Assembly (NCBI RefSeq): GCF_032118995.1
Contig: NC_092668.1
Coordinates: 14,859,501 to 14,923,500, forward strand
Direction of reading: 5' to 3'
Source of the DNA: Asterias amurensis
Lineage: Eukaryota; Echinodermata; Asteroidea; Forcipulatida; Asteriidae
Length of the DNA stretch: 64,000 bases
A program made the translations under genes and the position numbers. Positions within the stretch are counted from its first letter, which is position 1. Every line of letters begins with the position of its first letter. This document shows, piece by piece, positions 10,832-23,206 of this stretch. Below the pieces are notes generated by a model that made no database searches, was not told where the DNA came from, and saw only the letters and a program-made list of their open reading frames with translations.

Positions 10832-13800
10832 TCATACTCTAAGTTGAACAGCAACCTGAAGTAGGACTTTAAGACCCGGCATGAAGGTGCTGATCTCAGA
10901 GAAGTAGACGCTGGAGACGAGACGTTTGTGAACGGAGAGACCCGTCTGGTAATCATAGGTTAGGATGCCTTGGGCAATCTCATGAAGACCACTTAAGATC
11001 ATTGGTGATAACTGAAAAATGGAAAAACCAAAACCAAAACTTGAATCAATTGTTAAGACCCAAATTCCAGAATGCCGGCTTATTGCAACAGGCTTGACCG
11101 ACTAAGCTAAGACCGTCTAAGCTGGCTATAACTGACTGGTCTTAGACCGCTGACTTTGACTGTTTTATTGCAACCCGCCCCAGAGCATGAATCTGGTGCT
11201 CTTATCCATTTGGCCGTGACACGCCACTTGTTATTACTCCAGTAGCATCCACTTCTATTATTATGTTTGCAAATTTCACTCACCATTCCTTCTCGTAGTT
11301 TGTCGTAGAGAATTCCCAACTTCTTAATAACGTCTTCCAGTTTTCGCTTCATTTGCTGCAATAAAAATAATTGAAAATTAATTTTCTATGGGAAACTTTT
11401 GAAGGGGGTCTAAGGCCAAGACCAGAGGGCAACAGAGGTCATAGCCTCTAGTGTTGTTGTACATTACAGGTCTGGAATTTCATCTTTGAGAGGGCAAGGC
11501 CATTTTCATTTTGCAAAGGGCAATTTCATTTGGAAAACTAATAGAGTATGGTAACTTTTGAAGGGGCACCATGACAAAGCCAAAGACCAGGGCAACATAA
11601 GTCATGGCCTTCATGTAACTACAGTCATGCAGTGCAAGTAGCTTTTTAAGGCTCCCTTCCCAGCTAAAACAGCTCCAAGTATTGCCATCAACTCCAGGGG
11701 AGGCCTAGCACCAGCTCCTGGCTGGAAGAGACCCAGAGGCCGCCCTCGATCATCCTGGGCCCAACAACTTGGCCAGCCTAGCGAAATCGACCACATGTGG
11801 CATGAGGTGTAGGACGTGTACACAGGAGATCGGCGCGACGGACCCTTGCTGTCTCTGCGGTTGATTGATTTATTGGTTTCATTAGCAGAAAATACCCGGT
11901 ACTAATGATAATGGATCAGCCAGCTTGGTTTTTATTTGATTGATAGAAAGGTTAGGGTTACTGGCCCTTATACATACCGGATTACTACCAGCTGCTTCTT
12001 TACATCGTTTAACCAGAGCATCGTAAGTCTCAACCAAATACTGGTGCTCGGCAGGAATGGGTGCTTTAGGCGTTTCTGGCTCTGGAGCCTAAGGAAGACA
12101 AATTCAGTTTGACAAAAATATACATTTAGCTCTCGTTAGAGAAGATCGCTGGGACTGGCCAAATGACCTTTTATAACAGGAGTATTGTTATAAGAGGACA
12201 GCAAAAAAAAGAAACACTAAGCAGAAATGAGATTCAGGACTTGAGAATGTACTCTTTATAAGCAGAATCTCTTTATAACAGTGCTCTATAACAGTGCTTT
12301 ATAACTAGGGTTGACTATACATATTTTTTTGATACATACTCAAACAGGGAGGCAAAAACTATTTTTTGGGGTGAACGTTACATGGGATCAGGCATACCAT
12401 TAACAGTTTGAGTGTTTTTATGTTACAGAGTGACGAATGATCCTTGTACCCGTAAACGAACCAAGAGGGGGTTAGTGTGTTTAAGAACGCTGTACCTTTC
12501 ATTATCTTGTGCGACCATGCTTCAGGAAAGGAGGACACAAAGAGTCAGGCCCAGAATGAATATTAGTATTTGTTACAGTTAGGGAACACCCAGACCATCC
12601 AAGATTAGCAAGCTGAGAGTTAAATAAGGGAGGATTATTGACCACTTGACGCAATATGATCTTGTTGAACCTAAGCGATAATTAGCATTAAAGATTACCA
12701 TGATGTTAGTGAAAATATTACCTTTGCGAATTGAGCAATTTGTGCGGATGGAAGTGGGTTACCCATAGGCTGGTTATACATGCTGTTATTAGCATATACC
12801 TGCTGATTAGGGACCATGGCTGGGTTGTATACCCCTGGGTTACTGGGTACCGCTGAGGGCGATTCGGGTGGAGTCTCCTGCACTGATCCTATAATAGGTG
12901 CCATGATGGGTTCAGGGGCAACGTAACTTTTCTGTTCCTGTCAAAATGAAAAAATTTGGGAAAACATGTTACAGACAACACAGCTTGGTTTAATAACTAG
13001 CGAAAGGTGAAAACACTAGTCCCAAAAATCTGCGAGCTAGTCAAACATGGGCGGTCTAGTTTAATTTGTCTTTTAGGTAGCCTGGTGAGCTAGTCAAAAC
13101 CAGGCTCCTAACAGATAAACCAGCAGCCTAGTAAAACTTGTCTTTAAAGTAACCGAGCAGGTTAGTAGAACTTGGCTCCTAGATAGCTCAGCATGATCTC
13201 TTCCCGAAAGATAAAATTAAGTGAACAGCCACACAGACTTAACCCGACTGCATCTCATGAACTAGATTTGGACTAGACCAATATGACCCAGGGGCTTGGA
13301 CTCAGACTCAACATTGCATCTGCGCAGTTTCGTCCAGTCTGTTCATTAGTTTAGCATTTTTTATGCCCATTCATTGGATGCCAGTAATCGAAAAATGAAT
13401 CAACAGTGTATCTGAAAAAAAGTGGACTTCCCTTGGACACAAGAAGATCTCACATATTTGCTGGAAAATCTCGTTAAAAAAAGAATAACTTACCTTTGGT
13501 TTGATTAATGGAGGATCGTTCCAAGCTCCAACAACTGCCTTAGGTTTCAATGAAGCGGGGACAGGGGTTGCCATGTTGGGCTGGTACCCTGTTGGGGCTG
13601 CTGGTGGTGCACTCGTTGGCTGTTGCCGTTGTGGGTAACCAGCTAACCCCTGTGGTGCTGCGGGTGAGGTTGTCTTGTAATCTGCCGGGTTATAGACACT
13701 GGGGTTGGGAAACTGATCTCTCTGCTGCTGCATTAGCTGCTCCTGTGTGGGTTCATGGTGGTAATACTGTTGCATACCGGCTTGTTGGTAGTCTGGATAC

Positions 13801-16800
13801 CGACGCGGACCAGAGAGGTTAGCGTTGAGGTTACCACCGCTAGAATTACGTTGTCTGCCTGAGGCGTCGCCGGCAGCTGCCTTGGGTTGAACTGGTTGTT
13901 GAGTGGGTTGGTTGTAATTGTAATTGGTCGTCTGAGGTGTGGCACTAACTTGGGATGTATAGTACTGACTACTGGAGACAGTCGTTGTTTTGAATGAGTT
14001 AGAGACATTCTGCTGGGTTGATCAAAGAACAACGAAAAAGAGAAAGTGAAAAATCACTTAATGAAAACCTTGCAACAATTAATCAAGTCGAGGCAATACA
14101 CCATCTCAAGCCTGCCCAGTGATCTTGGTACAGATGACTCGGTCCAGCAAGAACGCAGCTCTTAAGCTCTTCAGCATTGGACAGTGCTCAAAGTGCAAGA
14201 CAGCCCTACTGTAAACAACAGTTAAAACCATAAAACTGAGTGCCCTAACATTTGATAAAACTTCTGAAGAAGGGTGACTTACCCTACTGAACGGAGATCT
14301 CTGAGGTTGTTCTGCCGTTGACTGCCTTGTGGGTGCCACTCCAAGCGTACTCTTCTGAACAACTACACCAGACGCCATTCCCTGCGCTCGGTACAGTCGA
14401 TCTCTCAACTCCTGTATCTTAGGCTGATTCGAATCCCCGAGGTACCCCGTTGCGGAGGACATGTTCCCCTGAGCGGCGAGCAGCTCAGCGTAGCTGGTGA
14501 GCTTCTCAGCTAGAATTGGAGAGGTTACCTCTGTCCCGTTGCCTGTCTTTAGTTGCAAGGCCTTTCTCAGGATCATCACCTTCTCAACAAGATCCTTAAA
14601 GACAGAAGTGGGGAGTTTGTTAAACCAGCCTGCTAGCATGTAAAAAACTAAGCAACATTAAACCCAATGAACATGTACACCTTTGTTATTGTCCCATGTT
14701 GTTGTCCCACCTTATCTAACAATAAAATATTGTGTCCCGCTTTTTTTTCCGTTTGTAAAATTTCATAGACTGCAGCACCTAAAATGACCATTACAAGACA
14801 TTGATTTGCAGTTGATCATACAGCAGTGTACTTTTTTCTCTTTTCTTTCCTGTATGTGTTCAATTAAAGTGTGGCAACTCTTCACCAATTCTGGGCCGAT
14901 ATTATTTTGCTAAATGAAAGAAAAGGGAGCAGATATATTTGGAGGACTAGACATTTTTACCTGTAGGTTAAGAGGTGAGTTTGCCCCATGCATCATCTTA
15001 GCCCAGCAAGCAACAAGTCTATCTACATTCCCTGAGCAGATATAGCACAAACAAGCTTCAGCAGAGAGATCAGTGTCATCTTGGGACTCCAGTCGACCTC
15101 CGAGAGTGTCTGAATCGGAGACAAGAACAACATTATGATTTTGTGAACTTTGAGAATGAAAACTTCATCAGTCCAGGTCTGAGGTCATCGGACAGCATGC
15201 AGTTTGTTCCTGGACTGGCCTTGCCACTTTATGGTGCTAGGGCCTTTTCTAACACTGCCCCCTACCTCTAGAACTCTTTGCCTAAACCCTACCTCTAGAA
15301 CTCTTTGCCTAAATATATAAGAGACTCACACAACATTTCAAATTACCAAAACTCTCTTAAAGCACATCTTTTCAGATTGGCCTATAAACACATTTCAGAA
15401 TTCTTTGATTGACTTATTCCGGCGCCTTCAAATGCCCTGAAAATGCTGTATTATTACAATGTCTTGAGAAACTCACCACATAACGTTGAGAAATCTTTGA
15501 CCGATGCATAGGTAAGCAACGCTGTCAGTGTTTCCTTCCAGTTCTCAAGATCACAACAATCCACAATGTCCGATAGATCCTTCGTTACAATTGATGATAT
15601 CAACTGAAGGAAAACATAGGAAAGTATCAAGAATTAGCATCAAAGAAAACCTATCAACAGCTTAAGAGGGATGATTGGATAAAAATTGAAAGATCAGGAA
15701 CTTAAATATTAAAAAAAAATAAAAAATATTTGAGTATTGCTGCAATCATGCATAGATGGTGGCTTGTTTGTAATGACCAGCGTTCTCCTGGAACAGTGAA
15801 ATAACTGGTAGACTAGTAAAACGACAAGCTAAATGGTCCTGCTGGTCACTGAAAAACTTATGAGCAAATCTTTCAAAACTAAAGTGCTCATTTATAATTT
15901 CAATTGGTAATAAGACTGTAGGTACTGTCAGTTTAAGCCACTTGCGAGAAGCGCACATCTAGTAAGAGGGTTAACCTTGTTTTCTGTAACCTACCCTTGA
16001 GATATTACTCTTGGTCTTCTTGAAGTATTTTCGTTGTGTTCTGGCAAGAAGTTCTGGCCCTCCAGCAATAGCTAATAAGATGGCGTCTGCCATTCGGTCG
16101 TTATGGAGACACATCTCAACAGCTGCCTCAAAGTTTCCTGTAAGAACGGCTTGACTTATAAGACCCTCAGTATCTGAAACAGAAATAGCAAATTAGGAAT
16201 AAAGAAGCATATTAAGCTGGTTTAACACCAATGAGTGATACATACTGTACAGGGCTTGGTTTAACACCAATGAGTGGTACATACTGTACAGGGCTTGGTT
16301 TAACACCAATGAGTGATACATACTGTACAGGGCTTGGTTTAACACCAATGAGTGATACATACTGTACAGGGCTTGGTTTAACACCAATGAGTGATACATA
16401 CTGTACAGGGCTTGGTTTAACACCAATGAGTGATACATACTGTACAGGGCTTGGTTTAACACCAATGAGTGATACATACTGTACAGGGCTTGGTTTAACA
16501 CCAATGAGTGATACATACTGTACAGGGCTTGGTTTAACACCAATGAGTGATACATACTGTACAGGGCTTGGTTTAACACCAATGAGTGATACATACTGTA
16601 CAGGGCTTGGAATTAATGGTGGACCACAAGCCCGTGGCCAGTGATTTTAGCATCGGGCCAGTAAACTTACGACTGTACAAGTCTGATGGATTTGAATAAT
16701 AACAACATCACTGCAGTTTTAATTTAAACTGATCAATTCAAACATCTTTCAATGCCGGTGATTATTACCCAAAATGAGATAAATATTCTCCGAGTGCTTG

Positions 16801-16838
16801 TTCCAAAAACAGCTCAAATGTGAAACTGCTTGATTGAG

Positions 16839-16898
<60 letters not shown>

Positions 16899-19800
16899 CT
16901 ATGGCCTCATAAACCTCACCTTCTTTCTTGGATATAGTGAAAGGAGATGCAGCTCTTGGCTCTTCATCTATTTGGTTTTCAACCTCCACAGGTCCACCAG
17001 CCGCTATGGCATCAAACGCTGCTGCTCCATCGGAGTCTCCTGTCATGTCACTTGGTGTCTAAATTAAACATCGGGATGAAACAGGTATAAGTGAAATCTT
17101 CTCAAGGATTGTTTCAGGTTGTCCTTTGAATCTAAAAATGCAACAAAAGTCACAGACTTTCCACATTCATAGTATGGATCACAGTTTAGGATTACAAATC
17201 TTACTTTGACCAATTTAGGTCAAGTGGAGGTTTGTAAAAGCTTGCAGCTGTTTCAGTTCCATCTTGGCATTTTGGTACACGCCACTGACTTGCAGTTACT
17301 ACGGGTGATTAGTTGAATTTCAGTGCACAGTTAAATCAAAGTTGTTTTTTAAAAGTTCACTGACCTTTGACCCTACTGCAGGTGACCCAGTCCCGCTCCC
17401 TAGTGTGGCCTCTGACCCCGAGAACCCTACATCAAGATTCTCCATCCTCTCGGCTAATTCCTCGGCATCCACCGCTCCCGGCATCCCATTGGTCAATCCG
17501 GTAGGTGCTCCTGTTGCTAGAGCAACCTTCCTGGCAAGCTCGTCTGAATCAAAGCCAAGGAGGGAGACGAAATGTGGGCGTGGTTCCTTCTCAAAGCTCG
17601 CCTGAAATAAAAGAACAAATTAGCATTTGATTATTGAAAACTTCACCAGAGCAGGGTTTGAACCAATGACCTCAGGTTTACTGTGCCAGTGCTCAACCAT
17701 CCGAGCTATCTAGCCCTCTGTTGTCAGTCTCCGTAATTTCTTAATATCTTTGTCACCCCTGAACAAAACATATAGACCAAATAGGGAGACCGCTTAAACA
17801 CAGGGCTAGATAGCTCAGTTGGTGGAGTGAGGCTTGTTAATCCAGAGGAAGTTGGTTCAAATCCTGTAATAGTTATTATTATTTTTTTTTTAATCTGTGA
17901 CCTTCAGAATAACGTGCCGGTGCTCTACCACCTGAGCTATCTATGATTATCTGCAATTGTTTACTTACCTTCATGAATTTCCATATTTGTGACTCCATAC
18001 TGTCTTTTGCCATGGCAACCTTCGTATTGCAGAAGTCAACAAACTTCCCGTTGGTCAAAGACTCCTCCAGGGCGTTGGAGCGATTGACAAGCTCTGTTTC
18101 CGTGACGACCTGGCTGATGTAAACACGACTCGCAGGTTGCTGTTTGGAGACCTCGAAGGACACAAGTTTCCCACCAAACTGAAAAACGAATATAAATCAT
18201 TTGAGCACATTTTCTAGAAGCACAAGCCATTTAACTGTCATGTATGAATAACTCCCCACCTCCCCCCACCCAAAACCAACCCAAAAACATAAATTTTGTC
18301 TTTGAATTTCATCTCACAATTTTCCCCAAAAATTTAAATAATAGAATCTAGTAGTCCCTTACCCCAAACGTTGCTCCTACAGGTCGTCTTAGCCACTTTG
18401 GAGGTTTCTTCAAGACTTGGGGTTCAGCTGATTGTTGGGATGATTGCTGAGGTTGGTTGAAACCAGCAGTGTCAGGAAAGGAAGATGCAAGCTAAATGTA
18501 CAAAGAAAAACAACAGTAAATACTCAAGAAAACATTCCTGTGACAAGTAATATTAATAACAAAGATCCGAAAGTACCAAGACATGGCTAAATTTGGGGAG
18601 TGGAAGTGAAAGTAGTACACTTGGCACCATTCCGAAATCACTGGAGAAACATCTAGATGAAATAGGGACAAATGTGAGGATAGATCTGTAGCAGAGAGCG
18701 GCGCTTTTGGGAACAGCAAGGATTCTGAGAATGACCCTGAAAGATCTAGGCTAAGGGTTGTAGCACGAATCGAGGAGTTACCGGCACAAAGAGAAATGTA
18801 TCATTCTTTGCTGTGATACGATAAAATATAAAGCAGATTGAAGCACGAAAACAGGAATATTTTTGGCTATTTTAAGGAGATGAACTAACCTTGTCAGCTT
18901 GGCGTTGCTGCAATTGCTCGTCCCCCTTTCCCCCGCCCATCAAGGAGTAAAACGTCACATGACCATCAAATGAGGAGCTAGCGATGACTGCCGGGTTGCG
19001 TGGACACCATTGTACGTCAAAGCTCCACTGAGATGAGGTGGGTAGCTCATAAACAACCTCACCTCCCGGGACTGAGCTGTTGGGGTTCCAGCAGAGGATA
19101 CGGTTGTCTTTACCACAACTCAGCAGAAGATCTGGATCCTGGCGACACCAGGCAATGGAGAGTACTCCCCTGGAAAATCAACAGCGACAGTGATTAAAAA
19201 ACTTTCACAATACTGGTGCTTCAAGTTGGAATTTTCTCGTGTACAGTTTTTTAAAATCGTTAACCACTTTTACACATGTTTTTGGTTTAGCCCGTTTCTT
19301 TTTGACGATGTTACTCTCCAAAAATTCTACCTGGTGCTTCAAAACTTAATCCCATTGAGCAGTACCAGAATATAAATAATGCAAAAATATCATACATGTA
19401 GACACACCCACAAATATCAACCTACCTTTGATGATTTTCAAGAACCTTTAGGGGGGATGTAGCGAATCTAAGATCCCAAATCTGAACAACTGGTGAATGG
19501 TCATCTTCAGAGGCTAGTGCCATCTGTGTTGCAACGTCTGGGTGCCAGGCTACTGCTTTACATTGAATCTAAAAGAATGATAAAATGTATGAATGATCAA
19601 GAGTTAGATGAAAGACCATCAAACTTCTGGGTGCCAGGCTACTGCTGCATATTGAATACAAGTCAACACAACAAGGAACACATGACTGAACTCTGAGTTC
19701 CAGGCTACTTGAATTTAATCTGGACAAAACAGGGTACACTTGGTTGCATTTTGGTGGTCGTACCCAATAACTGGTTCGGTTCAATTTGCCATCGGTTAAT

Positions 19801-21905
19801 CAGTGGCCAATAACCAAACAGTTATTGAATACGGCGGCCGCACCCCTGTATACAAAACCCAAAACCCTTACCCTCTTGCTGTGATCAGTAACTTTGATGA
19901 TTGGTTCATTCTTGCGCAGATCCCATACCACACAGCGCCCTCCAGGGTTCGTTGATGCCAGGATGTATTGAACCTGGCGATTCCAAGCCACACAACTGAT
20001 CTCATCTGTTGGCTGTGAATCAGTTAAAAACAAATTAATGCTTGGAAAATGTTTAAAAAAATTATGTTGTCCTTAAAGGAACTACTAAAATAATAATAAT
20101 AATAAAACAAACAAACGCAAAGGAGCCAATGAAGAAAACAATAAATAAAAAGCTAAGAAAATATAGGAATATATAAAAAAAAAACAAGAAGTAAAAGGTC
20201 CTTAAAAAACCCTATTAAGAGTCATGCTTTGAACAATTACTCACCACTGATTTGGCACCTGGGGTCATGGGTGTGGTCAAGTTATTCAAATCCCAAATAT
20301 AGATTTCTGATTCGCTGGCTCCTGACGCTAAGAGGTTTGGCTGGAATGGGTTGAGGTCAAGGGCTTTCACCGAGCCTGTATGCTGAACAAAATAAAAGGA
20401 ATGGTCATAGATTAGTAAAGATACAATATTTTACAGCCACCTGTGAGAGTTTCATCTTAATTCAGTGCCTACTTGTTGAGAAAACAACAAATTGTCACAG
20501 TTTTTTCATCAAGAGAGTTGAATTCAGCCACAATCAACAAGGAGACAGCAGGCAATCACATTATTGGGCCACAGTATTCACAAACAGACACCTCATAATT
20601 TGAATCTTCAAAACCCATCTTGAAGTTTAAAAACAAAGGAAATTTGGCATTGGATTTCAAATTCTTCATTAACGATTAACATAAAGTCAATTTTGATCTC
20701 CAAAACTCATCTTGAGGTGATTTATTTTTATTAAAACTTGTTTTACATTCTAAAATGATTTTTAGCTAAGAGGGCATTTCAGACGGAATAATGAATTTAT
20801 CATCTTCATAACAAGCATACCAACCCAAGCCCATATAAGTGTAACATCCCCTAAAGTCTCCAAGTTCAATCAATTTGAACCTAGACTGGATCTGTCTGTG
20901 CATCTTCCTTACCTTTTCTATAACTGAGATAGAGGCCTCTTCGTTGTTTAAAAGCTTTGCCGCATCGTAGATATGAATCGCTCCACTGTCTGTGCCTCCA
21001 ACAATAATGCCACTCGGCTTTGTCTCGTTCCCCATGCCATAGTTTCCCCATACGACTTTATGGAATCTATCAACGATAACAATCAAAAAGGTTAACCAAG
21101 AAGTAACTTGCAAATTACAGTTTTAAAAATGTGGTTCTGGATATACCTTCCTGGTTCTTTGAGTAAATGCACTTCAAATAAGGTTTCTTTATAATAATAA
21201 TTAATTATAGGGAATATAGTGTTCACATTCGTCACTCAGTGACGCCCTAACATTATTACCCCTCGTTACTGGGCCATTTGTTAAATTTCTTATACCATCT
21301 CAGCTCCCTGGGGAGTATACAGCCTGTGCAACAAATATGCGCTACTCGGCAAAATCAATCACAAGAACCATCTGTGCCCTCTAAGGTACCCATTTACCCC
21401 TGGGTGGAGAGAAGCAATTATAGTTAGAAGTGTCCTGCTCAAGGACACAAAGGTCTTTACCGTGATTTGAACCCACACCCTGATGAATAAGCGACCTGCA
21501 TAGAGCTGCTTGAGGACAAGAATTTGCAAAGCACAACAAAACAATGCTTACCAGAACAATGTTACCAGCTAAAATACAATGTCATATACAATTTGTGACT
21601 GGTATCCTGCTCATTTCTGCTTAGTAAACAATTTTCTTTCCAAGCAGCTCTATGAAACTTGGCTGTTAGTGTTAATCCTATTACATTACAAAGACAACAA
21701 ACCTGTGTTCAGTTTTGAGGGTAGATTTTAACTGCATATCAACCGATGCATCGGCTAGATCCAAGGCGTAGATCTCAAGCGCGGCACTGGTACTGAAGGT
21801 AGCATCTAGCTGTTGGGCTGCAGTCCCAGCAGCAACATAGACGGGGTACTGCTGAGCAGGACTCCATGCTATGTTAGCAGTCCTGCTAATCTCTTTAACT
21901 TTCAT
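10832..21905 (-). CDS. SEC31A: Protein transport protein Sec31 (COPII outer coat)
   Basis: Sec31 pairs with Sec13 to form the outer cage of COPII vesicles at ER exit sites. Nineteen coding exons: 21905-21703, 21066-20913, 20382-20245, 20012-19872, 19568-19426, 19169-18890, 18491-18363, 18178-17969, 17601-17365, 17058-16920, 16173-15995, 15603-15477, 15109-14961, 14594-14283, 14009-13494, 12937-12722, 12088-11978, 11355-11284, 11011-10832. They sum to 3636 nt, 1211 aa (human SEC31A about 1220). Residues 1-350 are WD40 blades ([43 protein letters not shown]). Residues ~590-800 are the alpha-solenoid. Residues ~850-1125 are Pro/Gln-rich and disordered and keep the WNDPP motif (W1010, N1011) that contacts Sec23-Sar1. 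The end is a helical domain ([11 protein letters not shown]). The start [18 protein letters not shown] matches the family; an acceptor 10 nt upstream implies a noncoding first exon. It is the vertebrate SEC31A/B type; the single-copy symbol is inferred. Confidence 0.97.
11386..11612 (+). repeat. Dispersed short repeat (family C)
   Basis: This intronic stretch carries GGAATTTCATCTTTGA, AGGGCAAGGCCATTTTCA and GAAGGGGCACCATGACAAAG. Related pieces occur around 30103-30215, 36017-36052, 44805-44885 and (inverted) 48475-48541. There is no coding potential and I could not fix the element ends. The family type is unknown. Confidence 0.5.
11700..11815 (+). mobile_element. LINE fragment (C-terminal ORF2 motif)
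   Basis: A GC-rich patch in a SEC31 intron reads, on the plus strand, [20 protein letters not shown] and then [10 protein letters not shown] before a stop. The RPRGRPxxxW motif is typical of the end of non-LTR retrotransposon ORF2 proteins. It is a short dead fragment opposite to the direction of the host gene. Confidence 0.5.
15230..15412 (+). mobile_element. LINE fragment (ORF2 C-terminus) with internal 27-bp duplication
   Basis: In the SEC31 intron between exons 12 and 13 the plus strand reads [13 protein letters not shown], a stop, NSLPK, then after a repeat [20 protein letters not shown] and [17 protein letters not shown] ending in TGA. This is the usual closing motif of CR1/jockey-like ORF2 proteins (RxFSxxAPxLWNSLP...LKxHLF). 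The Trp codon of LWNSLP is TAG in both copies of a directly repeated 27-bp segment, so the duplication came after that mutation. Confidence 0.7.
16216..16610. repeat. 39-bp minisatellite, ~10 copies
   Basis: About ten nearly identical units begin GGCTTGGTTTAACACCAATG and continue AGTGATACATACTGTACAG. One copy has GTGGTAC instead of GTGATAC. Because 39 is a multiple of three, long frames stay open on both strands, but these are by-products of the repeat. The array sits in the SEC31 intron between exons 10 and 11 and begins only 43 nt from the exon 11 acceptor (exon start 16173). The near-identity of the units indicates recent expansion. Confidence 0.97.
16831..16898. repeat. (TGAT)n microsatellite
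   Basis: About 16 copies of a tetranucleotide TGAT repeat, almost perfect, about 20 nt inside the intron from the SEC31 exon 10 donor (exon end 16920). Confidence 0.95.
17640..17950. mobile_element. Three tRNA-like SINE heads filling one SEC31 intron
   Basis: The intron between exons 8 and 9 (17602-17968) holds three tRNA-like segments. The first, on the minus strand at 17640-17713, has GCTAGATAGCTCGGATGG and GGTTCAAACCC. The second, on the plus strand at about 17803-17866, has GCTAGATAGCTCAGTTGG (box A) and GGTTCAAATCC (box B). The third, on the minus strand at about 17895-17947, has GATAGCTCAGGTGGTAGAGC. These are pol III box A and box B promoters as in tRNA-derived SINEs. None folds as a complete functional tRNA by eye. 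Confidence 0.65.
19600..19725 (-). repeat. Partial intronic duplications of the start of SEC31 exon 5
   Basis: The first ~32 nt of exon 5 (19568-19537) recur about 90 bp upstream in the intron at 19658-19625, including GCAGTAGCCTGGCACCCAGA. A weaker third copy lies at about 19720-19691 (AAGTAGCCTGGAACTCAGAG). The second copy carries its own AG and could act as a decoy acceptor, but reading from it meets a stop within a few codons. Confidence 0.7.
21340..21540 (-). mobile_element. tRNA-derived SINE fragment
   Basis: On the minus strand this reads GGGTGTGGGTTCAAATCACG (box B type), then TGTGTCCTTGAGCAGGACAC, then CTCTCCACCCAGGGGTAAAT and GGGTACC. This order is typical of tRNA-derived SINEs of marine invertebrates. 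It lies in the first coding intron of SEC31. An adjacent piece at 21545-21662 belongs to fold-back family B. Confidence 0.6.
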
Positions 21906-22629
21906 CGTGTACTTCCTAGTGATTTTAATAAATTAAATAAGCACAAATATTGAAGCTAATAATAAATGTTTCGCACGTAATTGTGTGACCTTTAAATTAA
22001 TAGTACACAACAGTAAACTCAACAGCTTTTGTCGTCATTTTCTCTGGTTTTTGTCAGTCACAGATGACTGTAAATCTATTCTAAAGTAAAAATGTAAACA
22101 TGCAATTTGAAAAATATATAATAAACTGCTTCTACTAGTACTCATCAAGAGGTTCTGCTTCTGGTTTGTTACTGCTTAATCTCCTAGGATGGGATGTTTT
22201 GATTAATAACAATCATGGCTATCTTTAAATATAGAAAATAAACTGCCCTGCCCCCCCCCCCCCCCAAGTAAGAAAGATTTCCTTGCTTGACCTTCCTTGA
22301 GGTCGAGTTGACAAAAATTACAATCAATGACAATTGTGACAATAAAATAGATTTTGGAGCAGTTTTTTGGCACTCCCTGCTTTTTTGGGGAGACCTGGGT
22401 TCTACAATCTCATTTGCTTTCATTCATAGAATTTCCGAATACCGCCCTGTATAAACTAATGGATAAAATCAATCCAACCGGCATTAGCCATGAACACACA
22501 CGGAGTCGGCTCCCGGTTAAAACAGCATTGAAATTACGTTGCAAAAAATGACTTCATAAATTTCCAACAAAACCTTAACATACTCACCCTTCAAAACCAC
22601 CCTCTATCCAATAATTCTATCCTACTGAT

Positions 22630-22820
22630 AAATTATATACTACCAGTAAGTGTTGAAGTCCCTAAATTGACACAGTGAGTTACAAGGTTGATCCTAAAAA
22701 GCCGAAAAATCAACGATTTTGCCGGCATTCGTGTCCTGTCAACTACATCAACGTGGCATACACGACATACCCACAATTCATTACGATCTGCGGTTTGCGC
22801 ATGCGTGTGACACGTGGAGG
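22630..22820 (-). promoter_or_regulatory. Probable SEC31 promoter with NRF1-like and ACGTGG motifs
   Basis: An acceptor directly before the SEC31 start codon (CACTAG|GAAGTACACGATG) implies an upstream noncoding exon. The GC-richer stretch around 22640-22820 is the best candidate, with a possible donor CAACCTT|GTAACT. It holds TGCGCATGCG (22796-22805, NRF1 type) and two ACGTGG cores (22751-22756 and 22812-22817). The second lies in CACGTGG, the core bound by XBP1/ATF6-type bZIP factors that raise secretory-pathway genes. No TATA box is evident. The transcription start is inferred only. Confidence 0.4.
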
Positions 22821-23206
22821 AAATTATTAAAGACGAAATAGGTCAAAAGTTTTGTTTATTTTTGTATAATATTATCAACAATCGGCACTTTTTGTTAGTT
22901 CTTCTCCAATATTTGTGACCCAGTTCAACAGCAATATTTAAGGATTTTGGGTTGATAATTAAAAAAAGCAATGTTGTTTGTTTGCGACAAATTCTTATGA
23001 GAGTGTTTTATTATCATGGATGTAGAAATATACTGTTTTTCGGAAAGTGCCGATTTCAAGAGGTTTAAAAAAAAGCAAAACAAAAACAATTATGGTAGGA
23101 CTAAATATCGCCGAATAAGAGTTCTAAATATGTTATATAACGCAATAGTCAAAATAAACCGTTATTGAACATGTTATAACCATCTTCTTTAAAAAAAAAT
23201 GTTGGG

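Noticed and set aside
16193-16644. Long repetitive reading frames on both strands (about 133 and 137 codons)
   Set aside because: They exist only because the 39-bp minisatellite unit is a multiple of three and lacks stops. They lie in a SEC31 intron and have no other coding signs.
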